From: Glandiceps talaboti
Lineage: Eukaryota; Hemichordata; Enteropneusta; Spengelidae
Reading direction: 5' to 3'
DNA: 64,000 nucleotides
NCBI RefSeq assembly: GCF_964340395.1
Contig: NC_135568.1
Span: 11,203,776 to 11,267,775 of the forward strand
Position numbers and translations under genes: made by a program. Under the pieces are notes generated by a model, which worked only from the letters and a program-made list of their open reading frames with translations, was not told the origin of the DNA and made no database searches. Shown here piece by piece: positions 26,769 through 37,399 of the stretch (positions are counted from its first letter, which is position 1; every line of letters starts with the position of its first letter).

Positions 26769-26774
26769 AATAAA
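26769..26774 (+). terminator. poly(A) signal, gene A
   Basis: AATAAA about 800 bases after the stop codon, followed by an A-rich tract and then GT-rich sequence at 26830-26860. Confidence 0.5.
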
Positions 26775-27010
26775 AAAAATGTAACTATAAATGAACTGTT
26801 GAAGTATGTTGTCGTGTAATACACTATATGTTTGTGTATATATGTATGTATGTATGTGTGATGTGCTACTAGTAATTACATATGTAATGAAGTTTGAGTC
26901 TGGCAGCTGTTACAAATAGCAGACTTAAGTTTAATCTGCAAGCTGAACACACTAGCATACTCTCAAAAAATAAATGCAAAACATACCAATAAGTGTACAT
27001 AAATAATAGT

Positions 27011-27016
27011 TTATTT
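27011..27016 (-). terminator. poly(A) signal, gene B
   Basis: AATAAA on the minus strand, 19 bases beyond the TAA stop of gene B. Confidence 0.5.
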
Positions 27017-27034
27017 AAAAAAATATTCAAAAGT

Positions 27035-29797
27035 TTATTTCTTTTGTCGTGTGCGTCGATTGGCGTATTCTTCTGCTTTCAAGGTTCGTTTTGGTGGTCT
27101 AAGACTTCTTCGAACTAGTTGTGTTGTAGTTGTAGGTGGGTCTGGTGATGTGTGAGGCTGCTGGGTGGTGTGTGTTGCAGGTGGGTCTGGTGATGTGTGA
27201 GGCTGCTGGGTGGTGTGTGTTGCAGGTGGGTCTGGTGATGTGTGAGGATGCTGGCTGGTGTGTGTTGCAGGTGGGTCTGGTGATGTGTGAGGCTGCTGGC
27301 TGGTGTGTGTTGCAGGTGGGTCTGGTGATGTGTGAGGCTGCTGGCTGGTGTGTGTTGTAGGTGGGTCTGGTGATAGTGGAAGTAGCTGACTGATGTGTGG
27401 AAGCTGGAAGAGGGGCTGATCAAATGATAATGATGCAGCAGTGCAGATGGACTCGTGATCTAATATAGCTGACAATGACATGTGTGGATCAGGAAGTTCT
27501 GGTGTTGACTGCATATTGAGTGTATCTGAAAAAAATAATGACAAGGGAATCATGATGTAAAACATTCAATTCCAACTTTTTAAAAACATAGTGGTGTTTT
27601 GATCTGCAACTGTAGTTTGCAGTGCATAGCTCTCTCTAAAAAAAAATGTTGTTAACATTATAAGGCTGCAATTAGATTTTGACATCAGTCAACCCAGATA
27701 TATCTGTAACCATGTTCATATCTAACAAAGCCACATTACCATAATAGCATTAATCAATCAGTAGACGCTCTAAAAGTACTGTACTTACTCATGTCTGATT
27801 CATTCAAAGTTGAATAATGTTGAATAATTTGTTCCAGAGCTGGTGTAGGAAATACTGGAGGTACATTTTCACCAGGCAACGTATCTACAAAAAAAAAATG
27901 AATAATTTGTGTATTTATAAGTGATTGTAAGATGATCAGGTGTGCATTTTCAATTACATGTACATGTAGTTTGATGAAGAAAAAATTTATCTATTGTTCT
28001 CCACATGTCTGGGTTTTCTTTGAATTTCATAAAAACTATGAGCATTACTATATTTGACAAAATAATGTGGTTCAATACTTAAATCCCCTTCTCATCATGA
28101 CTGAAAGAATAGTACATTTCAAGTACAAAAAGAAGGAAAGCTCATGAACTTACCATTACACTGTTGTGGCTCTACCTGGGAATCACCTACAGAGACAAAA
28201 AAGAAAAAGACAGTGGTTTTGTTACATCCAATCAGTAGAGGGTAGCCAACAAGTAGAACTGGAGGCATGGAAGTATGACACATACCAGTTATATCATGTG
28301 TCTTAGAAGTTTCATGTCATGGTTGGAATAATAAAGAAGACAATTAAAATTCTAAGCCAGCATGTTTTAAGGCCTAGGAACATAGGTAAATTGATGGGGC
28401 AACTATGGTAAATGGTTAGTACACATTCAATGAAACAAACCAACTGGTTATATTTGGTTTTGAGATGAAAGAGATGATATTAGGAAATGGGGTAAATGTT
28501 TTGAAAAAAAATAAGCTTTTATTAGTTATTTTATCAAAGATGTACAGTAAGTGACTTAGTAAAAATATATGAGCAACAAGTTTTTAAATCTACTACTGTG
28601 TTAGAAATAGTGAAGTTATCTTTGTTCAGTGTTTTGTGATTGTAATATTTGATGTCTGTCATTAACTGTTATATATATAAGCAAGGTTACATTTGGAAAA
28701 ATTCAGGGAAAATTTTGTAATTCACAATAGGAATGAAAATTATAAAAATATTCTAGACTCTGGTAATTTAGAATAATAGGTTGGGTTGTTTTAAAACAAT
28801 TTTGAAAGGTAAACTTTTTGCATAACGAAAGTATACCATGGTTGCTTGTGGGTGTAAATATGTATATTGTAGATTGGGGTGGAGTACTTGAATATAATTT
28901 ACAATTAAAGGAGGGTACTTAAAAATTGTTTTTAAAAATTTAGTGTGCAGAGGTGGGTACTTGACAAATACGGGAACATGAAATCTCCCAAAGATAATTT
29001 ACATGTAAGCACATACTGTGTTGCTGACCGACTCTAACAGTGAATGACACTCTTTCATCCCTAAATTATTGAATTCTAATCAAAACGAAAATAATCTAGC
29101 ATTTCCATATCCACCAAAATTACAGCGATCGCATGCTCGCGATCGGGTTAGTAGGGCTTCACAAGAAAATAACAGTGCTACGTCTATCGACTAGCTCCCC
29201 CACTGCTGCACTCCCATTATTTGCAATCTGTGAAAAATAACAACTTACCTGTCAAGTGTAACTTGTCATGGTACTGGTAGCATGCTTTGGCAGCTGATCT
29301 GAGCTGATCGGTCCAACCTGTCACGTCTTTTGGTTTCTTGCAAGGGTTGCAGTACGGTACCTGGGCAGGCCACCATGCAGGAGCGTTTTCTGTGACATAG
29401 TTACTGTCAGCAGTGCCCCACAGTGGCTGGTTTCTATTGACCGAAGATTTCACGATACTCGGAATGAGATATCGGAGTTCATTAAATGACATCTTCATCA
29501 GGCAACCCTGTGGTGTCTCTCTCAGGTCCGGTAGTTCAATACAACCGTCTCATTTTCATCAGTTGGTTGGGTTGGAGGCACGGTTGTAATTCTTGGCAGT
29601 ACTAAGTTGTCTACGTTACTGCGAACTGCCTGTTGCAGTCCGTCTGTTCCGTGTGTCATACACTTCCTACTACGGGTTACTTTGTCGAAGTACGTCATGA
29701 CGACGGCCACTTCTAAATTCGTCTTCTTCCCGAACATATCGATTTGTCGCTTTAGTAAGGCCCAGCTCTCTATCTGTTTCTTCTGCAATGTTGACAT
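27035..29797 (-). CDS. transposon-encoded NRF1/EWG-type DNA-binding-domain protein (gene B)
   Basis: Likely a sequence-specific DNA-binding protein encoded by the transposon; its role is unknown. Minus-strand exons: 29797-29620, 29548-29249, 28186-28154, 27884-27789, 27525-27035. They total 1098 nt (365 aa), and the last three introns are all phase 1 with good sites. Residues about 10-158 follow the NRF1 DNA-binding domain segment by segment: ALLKRQIDMFGKK with a VAVVM strand, then IELPDL, FNELRYLIPSIVKSS, QPLWG, APAWWPAQVPYCNP and GWTDQLRSAAKACYQYH. The human NRF1 equivalents are ELPPL, LRAFIPEMLKYS, PGWG, IWWPEDIPWAN and SWTQALRTIVKNCYKQH. Aa 160-253 are variable. About five 15-residue repeats (PHTSPDPPATHTSQQ type) follow, then a basic end (RRSLRPPKR, NRRTRQKK), a probable nuclear signal. 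The first intron (29619-29549, 71 nt, weak GTAACG donor) is my proposal; otherwise a frameshift separates the first 92 codons from the rest. Confidence 0.8.
27136..27360 (-). repeat. 45-bp coding minisatellite in gene B
   Basis: Five nearly identical 45-bp units, each encoding 15 residues of the PDPPATHTSQQPHTS type. The high identity between units suggests recent expansion, and copy number probably varies between element copies. Confidence 0.93.
29119..29151. promoter_or_regulatory. CpG palindrome with GCATGC core
   Basis: GCGATCGCATGCTCGCGATCG forms an imperfect inverted repeat in the intron after the domain-coding exon of gene B. Its CGCATGC core is close to half of the NRF1 consensus GCGCATGCGC. 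Whether the element's own NRF1-like protein binds it is speculation. Confidence 0.3.
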
Positions 29798-30608
29798 TAT
29801 GATACTTTTGATGGTGCGGTACGAATACTTTGGCTATTCTTACGAGAATGATCCTCATCGAGGAACACACAAATTTATACCCATCGGTTTGTAGGGTGTG
29901 ATTGAGAGCGTGAATCGCCATATTGCTTTGCGGCCCTTTGACTTGTCTACCGCCGACACTGTGACAAGGGACCGCCGCGCCGACACCACGGCTTGCGTAG
30001 CTCAAAGACGAGACGTAACGTGTGAATCGCTGGACCAAGTGGTGGCCGTTGCGGCTTCGTCCTCAAATGGCAAACAATATAAATCACACTCAATGAGAAA
30101 GTAGTGTTACAAGGAACGAATTTCACGTTCCTTGCAAAGGATGATAAAGTCCCGACACGTTGTCAACAGTTCCATCATTTGACACGGAAGCAGTTCAATT
30201 GCAGGGCTGCACGTGTCGTGTCAAAACTTCAAAAGTTCATTCGGCACGATCGGTGATCACATCACAGAGAGACGAGAGTTCTCCCATGCAAGCGCAAGCA
30301 GACTGTACATGCCATAAGGCCGTGGTAATCCCTACAAATCATATAAGTTTATCACCTAAAGTGTACCCAACTGCATGTCCGAAAGATTTTACCGTACTTT
30401 ACTTATGTACCTGACGAAAATACGTCGCTTCCAAATTTAGCCGACTGCGTGTGTCGGCGTTTTCGTTAGTAACATCCACAATACTATATTGACACTTTCA
30501 CAGATGACGTGAGAAAATTCATTTGTACCTCAGAAGTGCTACTAGTGTTGCCGATCTCAAAAGAGAGGTGTTAACGGTCTCAGAGTAGAACTACTAGAAG
30601 TGCTTGCG
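29798..30608 (-). promoter_or_regulatory. CpG-rich 5' region of gene B
   Basis: The stretch between the gene B start and the right inverted repeat is clearly CpG-enriched, as is the matching region near gene A. It contains GCGC/CGCG words (about 29975-29990, 30292) and is the likely promoter of gene B. Open frames here have no recognisable features. Confidence 0.45.
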
Positions 30609-30737
30609 GTAGCAGAATGCAAGTGCTACAGGTATAGCAGAACAGAAGTGCTACATGTCGCAAACAGTGTTTTGTTGAAACTTCTAGTAGCACTTTTTTA
30701 CTCGCAGATGCTGTTTTGATACACCCATACATACATG
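30609..30737 (-). repeat. right terminal inverted repeat
   Basis: Reverse complement of 20941-21069, with differences at positions 1, 3, 13 and about 56 of the repeat. It ends CCCATACATACATG. The AAGTGCTAC motifs and TGCGA words of the left repeat are conserved (TCGCA at 30658 and 30702). Confidence 0.92.
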
Positions 30738-30745
30738 ATAATTTC
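30738..30745 (+). repeat. target-site duplication, right copy
   Basis: ATAATTTC, identical to 20933-20940. Confidence 0.85.
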
Positions 30746-31689
30746 ATGTAAATGTTTCAAATCGGTGAATTTTTCAACATGCGAAATTAACCAAAGATAT
30801 AGTGAATAAGTTATAACACTTCTTACACTTCAAATAAAAACATTTGCCTATTTTGATATGAAATCCATGATTTTTTTTTGTTTAGGAATACTATATACTA
30901 AGAAAGGGAAGTAGCCGTGGAAAGATTTGACATCAATATATATGCACTGAACTTAATGTTTTCTAGAACTGTAGGTACATGTACAATCTTGTCATGTTCT
31001 CTAGATTTAATATATTCTACCAGTGTTCCTAATCCAAATTGTGGTATCATGTAGTCTAGTTCCTGATGACCGTATTCTGGTTATACACTATCTTATCTTC
31101 ATACTACATCTAGTCAATCCTGTTACTCAAGGTGCAAATGGTGCAGTGTCAGTATAGTAATCGATCACAAATTGACAGGCTGTTGTCATCATTGGTCATG
31201 TTCTCATGTTTGAAGGACTGATATGATGTGCAAATGTCCAACCAAACTCCACATGCTCCATCTCCAGTCAAAATCACATGGGGACGCGACAACATCATCA
31301 TGTTTATGAATGATGTAGGGGGAAGCACAGAATTCTGTGCTCGATTAATGGGATTGACTAGACATATAGTATGAGCATAATGTAGTGTATAATTGGAATA
31401 CAGTCGTAAGGAACTAGACTAGTAGGCATCATGGTAATCTACTCTGTTACTGGAATTCTCAAACCTAGTACCGAAAAAACTTCAAAGGCCAACCTGGAAG
31501 ATTAGATTGACAAGAAGAACTTTGGTAGATGTCTCTATTATCAAATCCCTTCCTGCTACAAAACCCTAATGTACTTTAACTTAAGTGCAATGTTCCAGAT
31601 TACTAGTTCTAGTACAAAGTAATTACATATAGAACAACAGTCTCCTAGCTGTCATTGAAATACTGTAATCATCAAGAATAGTCAAGAGA
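30746..31689. other. probable intron right of the transposon
   Basis: No exon is supported. It holds one copy of a dispersed repeat at 31310-31440. Confidence 0.4.
31310..31440 (+). repeat. dispersed repeat with 18-bp perfect palindrome (copy 1)
   Basis: AGCACAGAATTCTGTGCT (31324-31341) is a perfect palindrome, followed by GATTAATG, TTGACTA and GGAACTAGACTAG. The same order of elements recurs at 41228-41340 with a near-palindromic start. Confidence 0.6.
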
Positions 31690-32275
31690 CTACTAGCTAT
31701 CTGGCCTGACAGATTTTGGTGAACAAATCGTCAAACCAGATAGCTAAGAGACTTCAATCTAGCTTGACATAATGGCTTGAATGTATAGCCCAGAGACTTG
31801 GCTATCTGACTTGACATAATGGCTTGAATGTATAGCCCAGAGACTTGGCTATCTGACTTGACATATTGAGATGACAGTATAGCAAAGAGACTTGGCTATC
31901 AGACGTGACATACTGACATGTATAGCCCAGAGACTTTGCTATCTGACCCAACATACTGGATTGACAGTATAGCCCAGAGACTAAATTGGCTATCTGACTT
32001 GTGATACTGACTTGACAATATAGCCCAAAGACTTGGCAATCTGACTTGACAGTATAGCCCAGAGACTTGACTATCTGACTTGACATACTTGCTTGACAGA
32101 TTCTGGTGAACAACACTGTCAAGCCAGTCTAGCCCCAGAGACTTAACTTATCTGGTGTGATAAATGTTGATGCGACAACACTGTCAAGCCAGCTAGTCCA
32201 ACAGAATTTACTTATCTGGCTCAATAGATCTTGGCACAACAACTTAACACTGTCAAGTCAGATAGTCAGTCTCTC
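31690..32275. repeat. diverged minisatellite, unit about 47-60 bases
   Basis: About ten copies contain TATAGCCCAGAGACTTGGCT, ATCTGACTTGACATA and similar. One 47-bp unit is repeated almost exactly around 31770-31860, while copies at the edges are more diverged. Open frames through it are repeat artefacts. Confidence 0.9.
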
Positions 32276-32648
32276 ACACTGCTATTTCAAGAGCAGGAAT
32301 ATCGAAGAATTTAATTGCTATAGCTAATGTAAAATACATTCCAGGTCTGTATTCATCCAGTATTTTGTTTAGGACAGGTTCATGTGTGTTATACCAGGAT
32401 AGTCCACACTGACAGAAATGCTGTGTGTCTTTGGTGTGGAAATTTATGTAAAGTTTACCCCCTTCTCCTCTAGATCTCTGCTTTAAACAAGGTGGCAAAA
32501 CCAAAATAGCAAAAACACAATCTTTGCAAATCAAACTCATCCTTTTACAATATCTGAAATGTGGCGACCAATTTGTGATAAAATTTTCTTTTTTGTGATT
32601 GAAAATCTCATCAAAATGATTTAAAGTTTGACAGATGAGTTTATGCAA
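32274..32648 (-). other. long open frame of uncertain status
   Basis: There are 124 codons without low-complexity sequence in AT-rich DNA, with segments such as KDTQHFCQCGLSWYNTHEP and KILDEYRPGMYFTLAIAIKF. Its 3' end runs into the minisatellite. I do not recognise it. An open frame this long can occur by chance in a window of this size, and it has no good flanking splice sites that fit the neighbouring exons. Confidence 0.2.
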
Positions 32649-33299
32649 TTACCTTGTCTTTTGGTAAATACTTTGTAGTGTTTTAGGAAGTGTTTAATTA
32701 CTGACTTGATAGTGATACTTCAAGAATGAAGGACCCAATTACATGGTATGCATTCCAAAGATATTCTAAAACTGATCATTCAAGTGTGTACTGTACTACA
32801 AAAAACTTCTCAGTGATTCAGAAATTCCAGTCTGCAGTTCACTCAGCAATATAAAAATACGATATGCCAAAATAACACATCATCACTTTCAAATCATGGT
32901 CCTTTAAAATAGTACATATATATGCTGTATACTATTACAAATGTACCGACCGAAAGCTCATTCTGTTTTTGTAACTCTAGACTGTGTAGCATGTTCTATT
33001 TATACTTTTTAATCATGCAATATATTTTGCAAGTCAGACATCTCATACTGAATTATAGTAGTATGCCAACAACATGGAGGAAGAACCAAGAGGTTTTAAT
33101 AATACATACATTTATTCTTCGTGTTGATTTTCATTGTTCCGTTTTCTTTTTGTGCTTCAAAATGCTAACAAATTTTTGTTTTTCCAATATTCATTTTTTA
33201 ATCAGGGAAATAACTGTGTTGACTCAAGCTTTATGTGAAAGTTAATATCCCTTCAAAATAATATATTCCATCCGGTATACTACACAGCATGAAGGTCAG
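32649..33299. other. gene-free DNA
   Basis: I see no supported feature. Confidence 0.4.
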
Positions 33300-33467
33300 C
33301 ACTGTAAATATGCAAATTAGGAAGGCTAACAATGAATAATTAAGGTGCAATAATCCAAATTATGAAGACAAACTGAATAATTAAGGTGCAATAATGCAAA
33401 TTAGGGAGACAAACCATGAATAATTAAGGTGCAATAATGCAAATTAGGGAGAAAACAATGAATAATT
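33300..33467. repeat. minisatellite, unit about 43 bases
   Basis: Three and a half copies of ATGCAAATTAGGGAGACAAA followed by TGAATAATTAAGGTGCAATA. The later copies are nearly identical. Confidence 0.92.
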
Positions 33468-35399
33468 TAAGTTTGAATTATTGCTATGACTTATCATTTA
33501 TGGCCTATTTCCTGCGACATAATCTTTCTTGATACAATTTCTGAGTTATGGTTAAGACTTTTATTACACTAAATGAGCAAAGAACGATATTAAGTACCTA
33601 TTTCTGTGATTCAATGATACATTAGTCTATCTATAACTGTTCTAGAGACAGGAAACTCAGATAGACAAAGTAACTTGACTGTTCGCATAAACACTTTGCA
33701 TTTCAATATGCGTAAATCTCACAAAGCAGAACTCTGACAAGGAAACTTTGACGTTGCATACACAAGCACTGAATTTCAAATGGATAAATCTTGTAATGTG
33801 ATGCCAGTCATTCACGTATGTGCTTTCTGTTTACTGATGAAAAATGAGACAGGTCAGAGGAGATGAATTGTCTGACGAAGCATCCTGCCTATTCAGATTA
33901 ACTTTTCAAGTCAACTGAAGATGGAGCTCCAGCAGGTTGACAACATAATGATATTAAAGGGACAGAAGATTAACTATTCCAATAACTTTCAAACCTGTTA
34001 TGAATGAAATGTCAGGGAGTTGACAATTCAATTTGATCATTTCAGTTCACACGTACATGTACATCATAAAATGAATGATTCTGAATGAAATGATTAGTGC
34101 GCAAACCTTGCATATCGTACTGACAAATTGCAAAAATTCCACCTTGTGATCTCCATGCATTAAACAAATGAAAAGTTGAACAACTAATTCATATTAATGT
34201 AATTAATGTTTTAAACTTGTTTCCTAAGTTTTGTTGAAAGACAAATGACTCTACACTCTTCCTGTAATTATATTACTAAGTGCAGATTCGGACACACAAT
34301 GAAGTGGAAAACTATTGATCCTAGCGTTTATCATACATGACATTGCGTTTTGTTTTGAAAATTTAATGCAAAACAAGAGAAGATTTCATATTTTCCAAAG
34401 TATAAAAGCTTTCATATTAATGTCAGACTAATTTATGGGGTATACACAGCTGGCTTCTTTAATCTCGCATTGCTCAAACTTACAATGTATTGCTGCATCC
34501 TGTTGTTATGAATAGTAACTCGGTTAAATCCATCTCTCTGAATTCTAAAGGTACAATGTATTTTACTAGGCTTTAGTCAATCCCATCAAAATTGTGGTAT
34601 TTGGTATTGCAATCTATGCAAATTTTACTAGATTTCCATCAGCTGTTACCAGGGTACCTAAACTTAAGCAAAATCACTGTAATTTATCTGTACATCATGA
34701 TGTTCACCAAGAGTAAAATGACAATCGAGTTTCCACTGAAAGAGGAAGACAACCATCAGGTTTTATTACTGAAAGAGAACAACAGTCGAGTTCCCACTGA
34801 AATAACAGATCCGACATAATGAAATATTATAAATCATATCTTTGTAGCCTCTGATGGATACAGTATTCAATCTTGTTACATCAGTACATACACATATGCA
34901 TTCATAACGGGGTGAAGCATACAATTGTGTTGTTAAATTGAATTTATTTGACGGCATCAGAACATGTCACGCACAGCTGCTTACTACAGGGATTCACTTC
35001 CTTGCTATTCATTTTCAGTAATAATAGGAAAATATTGCTCTTTTTGCAATATACCTGGTTCGATGTAGACACGCTAGGCTGGAATTCGACTTAAAAAATT
35101 GTCAAAGGCATGGCAATTAAAGTGGAAACCAGCATAATCTGTACAAACGATCGGTTGTCACGACAAAGGTATTCATCACAGGCAGGAGGTGCTATATTTG
35201 AATTTATAACTCACAATAGCACATGAACAGCAGGCAATTATGTTCTATTTTCAGACTTTTCTACAAAATGCAGTTAAATGTACATTAAATGTGTGAACAT
35301 CACCATAACTGTGTCCGGATTTCCTTATAAGTCAATACATATGACATGACTGATTGTCCCATTGCACTTGATACTAAATCACAATATACCACACTTTTG
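33468..35399. other. probable intron / gene-free DNA
   Basis: I see no supported exon or element. A short segment with CGAGTTTCCACTGAAA or CGAGTTCCCACTGAAA is duplicated near 34727 and 34787. Confidence 0.4.
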
Positions 35400-36340
35400 C
35401 AGCATAAAATGCATGGCATCATTGCATGGTGTCTCAGATTTGACAGTTACAATCTGCCTGTATGTCCTGTCCTGTCCTATCTGTATGCATGTTTTTTCAG
35501 CAAAACAAGGAAATTCTGCATAAATCTCATATTGGAAATAATAATTCTCAGACCTGTACAATGCATGTAATTGGCTATCAAGATTTAAAAAAATCACCAA
35601 TTAAACCTGTTTGAATATGAAGTCATATGTTGATCTTCTTTGCCATTTTACAAGCCATAACCTGGCATGCACAACATAAAATTCTGTTTGAACATACAAC
35701 ACAACATAACACAACACAACACAACACAACACAACACAACACAACACAAGTGATCAAAAGATAAGGAAATATCCATCTCACACATCATCAATAGAATGAA
35801 TTTACATATCAACTATGGCACATAAAATCTCTATTTAAGACTGTACAGGCAGTCATACTCTTTGCCAAAACAAGGCATAACCTTTCCATAAATAATGTTC
35901 TGTTTGAACGTACAACACAACAGAACTGAAATCAAGAAAATTCTGCACAAATTTCAAACTCTATCATTACAATGAATATGCATACTTGAATATTAATATA
36001 ATAATATGGGCATATGAAAATCACCATTTAAACTGTCCGGACAGTCAAATGCCTTCTACATCAAGACCATAACCATTCAACGCATGTAATTTTACACCAC
36101 AAGACAACTGAACATGAAGAAAATTATTCTGCACAAATCTCAGACCTCAGTACAATGATGGTTGAATACCAACATGAAAATCATCATGTATTTATATGTA
36201 CTACATGTACATTTTCTATATGAAGACATGAACACATGCAATGAAAATCACCATGTAACCTCCTCTTCAGACTATTTCATATTTTCTATATCAGAACAAA
36301 ATATTGAGTGCCCATCATTGTATAAAGACAACACAATTTG
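35400..36340. repeat. diverged tandem repeat, unit about 230 bases, with (CAACA)n
   Basis: Three to four copies share GCCATAACC, TTCTGTTTGAAC-TACAACACAAC, CTGCACAAATCTCA and CATATGAAAATCACCATTTA-like segments. A pure CAACA pentanucleotide array at 35696-35749 sits inside the first copy and has probably expanded from the unit itself. Confidence 0.7.
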
Positions 36341-37333
36341 CTAATAATAGTAATATATAGTCTAGTATACTATAAGTACGTTTTACTTGCTACATTCTCA
36401 GCTTTGTATAACTGAGACAGCTAAAGCTATAAAAGTTATCATATAATTAACCTTTCCTGACATGGTTACGATAACCATTAAATCATAGTATACTACATGT
36501 ATGTGTGACTTGCAATAACATAGGATACATTTAGACTCCTTCTGTCGCGAAATTCTGGATTCCTAATTTATATGTCTAATAATATTTAGATGTACAAATT
36601 ATGTGTTTACATCTGCAATAAATGAGTACAAAGATGGCTGTAAATGTCCGACTAGGTTTCACATTAAATAACGCTTCATTAGGGACATCAAAACACAGAC
36701 AACAAACACTGCGACATCGGCAAACACAATTTAAACACATAAATTTATACACACAAGAATGATCTGTTTGCAGCATTTTTCTCCTACATGTTCTCTATCT
36801 GCATCATCTGATGTTATTTAGTTATTTAGAAGCATAAATTATGTAGAACATAATCACCTGTACTCTATCAGACAAGACGGCTTAACATCACATAATCTAA
36901 TAATCAAAATATCTAAACTAGATGTATAAGATAAAAGTCAACATAAGATGCCTTTTTATCGCGATCTCATTAACGTCACTTAATGTCTTAGCAGGTATCT
37001 TGTCTCTTACTTTAATAATTACGTATCCTCAAAACTATAATTAAGATAATTAACAACACAACAATGAAAACACTGCCTGCAATTACTTAGAATAAGAAAA
37101 TTCAGAATTTGATCATCAAATTGCTACTATTATGTCAGTACAAATACAAATCTACTGTAATCGGGTGAACAAACGTCACGACTATATATACTGATCTCTG
37201 TTGACCACGCAAACACGGACAGTATATATTATATTATTTTTCATCTATATATATCGATTGCTTTGATTTAGAATAAGTACTTGTTTTTATTTGTAATATG
37301 TGTCTTTTATATCAGCAGATACTGAATACTTAC

Positions 37334-37399
37334 CCGCCATGTTAAAATCTCTGAGTCACTGTCATCGAATTCAAAGTCCTGGCTCCCTGACTGTTCCAT
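37334..37399 (-). CDS. probable first coding exon of the host gene
   Basis: On the minus strand, ATG at 37399-37397 has a favourable start context (AAAATGG, A at -3 and G at +4). It opens 22 codons, MEQSGSQDFEFD then DSDSEILTWR, and ends at a canonical donor, CGG-GTAAGTATT, in phase 0. The peptide is acidic and soluble, as expected of an N-terminus. The frame remains open upstream, so the ATG could be internal to a longer exon; no strong acceptor is visible there. The next good phase-0 acceptor downstream that I found is at 17085, giving an intron of about 20 kb that holds the transposon. I do not recognise the product. Confidence 0.5.

Larger units (their letters stand above)
25972..27034. 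other. tail-to-tail 3' UTR region of genes A and B
   Basis: After the gene A stop there is no further coding frame. A poly(A) signal (AATAAA, 26769-26774) would give gene A a 3' UTR of about 800 bases. The minus-strand AATAAA at 27016-27011 lies just after the gene B stop. The two transcripts therefore converge about 220 bases apart. A short TATG run is at 26837-26857. Confidence 0.6.
20941..30737. mobile_element. intact KDZ-superfamily DNA transposon with NRF1-domain cargo gene
   Basis: The element has long terminal inverted repeats (20941-21069 and 30609-30737) and a perfect 8-bp target-site duplication. It carries two convergent spliced genes: a KDZ transposase (gene A, +) and a protein with an NRF1-type DNA-binding domain (gene B, -). 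Zisupton/KDZ elements are animal and fungal cut-and-paste transposons with an RNase H-fold transposase (established); an 8-bp duplication is consistent with what I know of them. Both ends are CpG-rich compared with the surrounding DNA. Neither gene has an unavoidable stop codon, although each needs either one very short intron or tolerates one frameshift. The insertion seems to be in an intron of a minus-strand gene. It looks recent: the duplication is perfect and the inverted repeats differ at only about four positions. Confidence 0.88.

Noticed and set aside
29670-30038. 122-codon minus-strand open frame overlapping the start of gene B
   Set aside because: It is in a different frame from the NRF1-like coding sequence and falls in CpG-rich promoter DNA.
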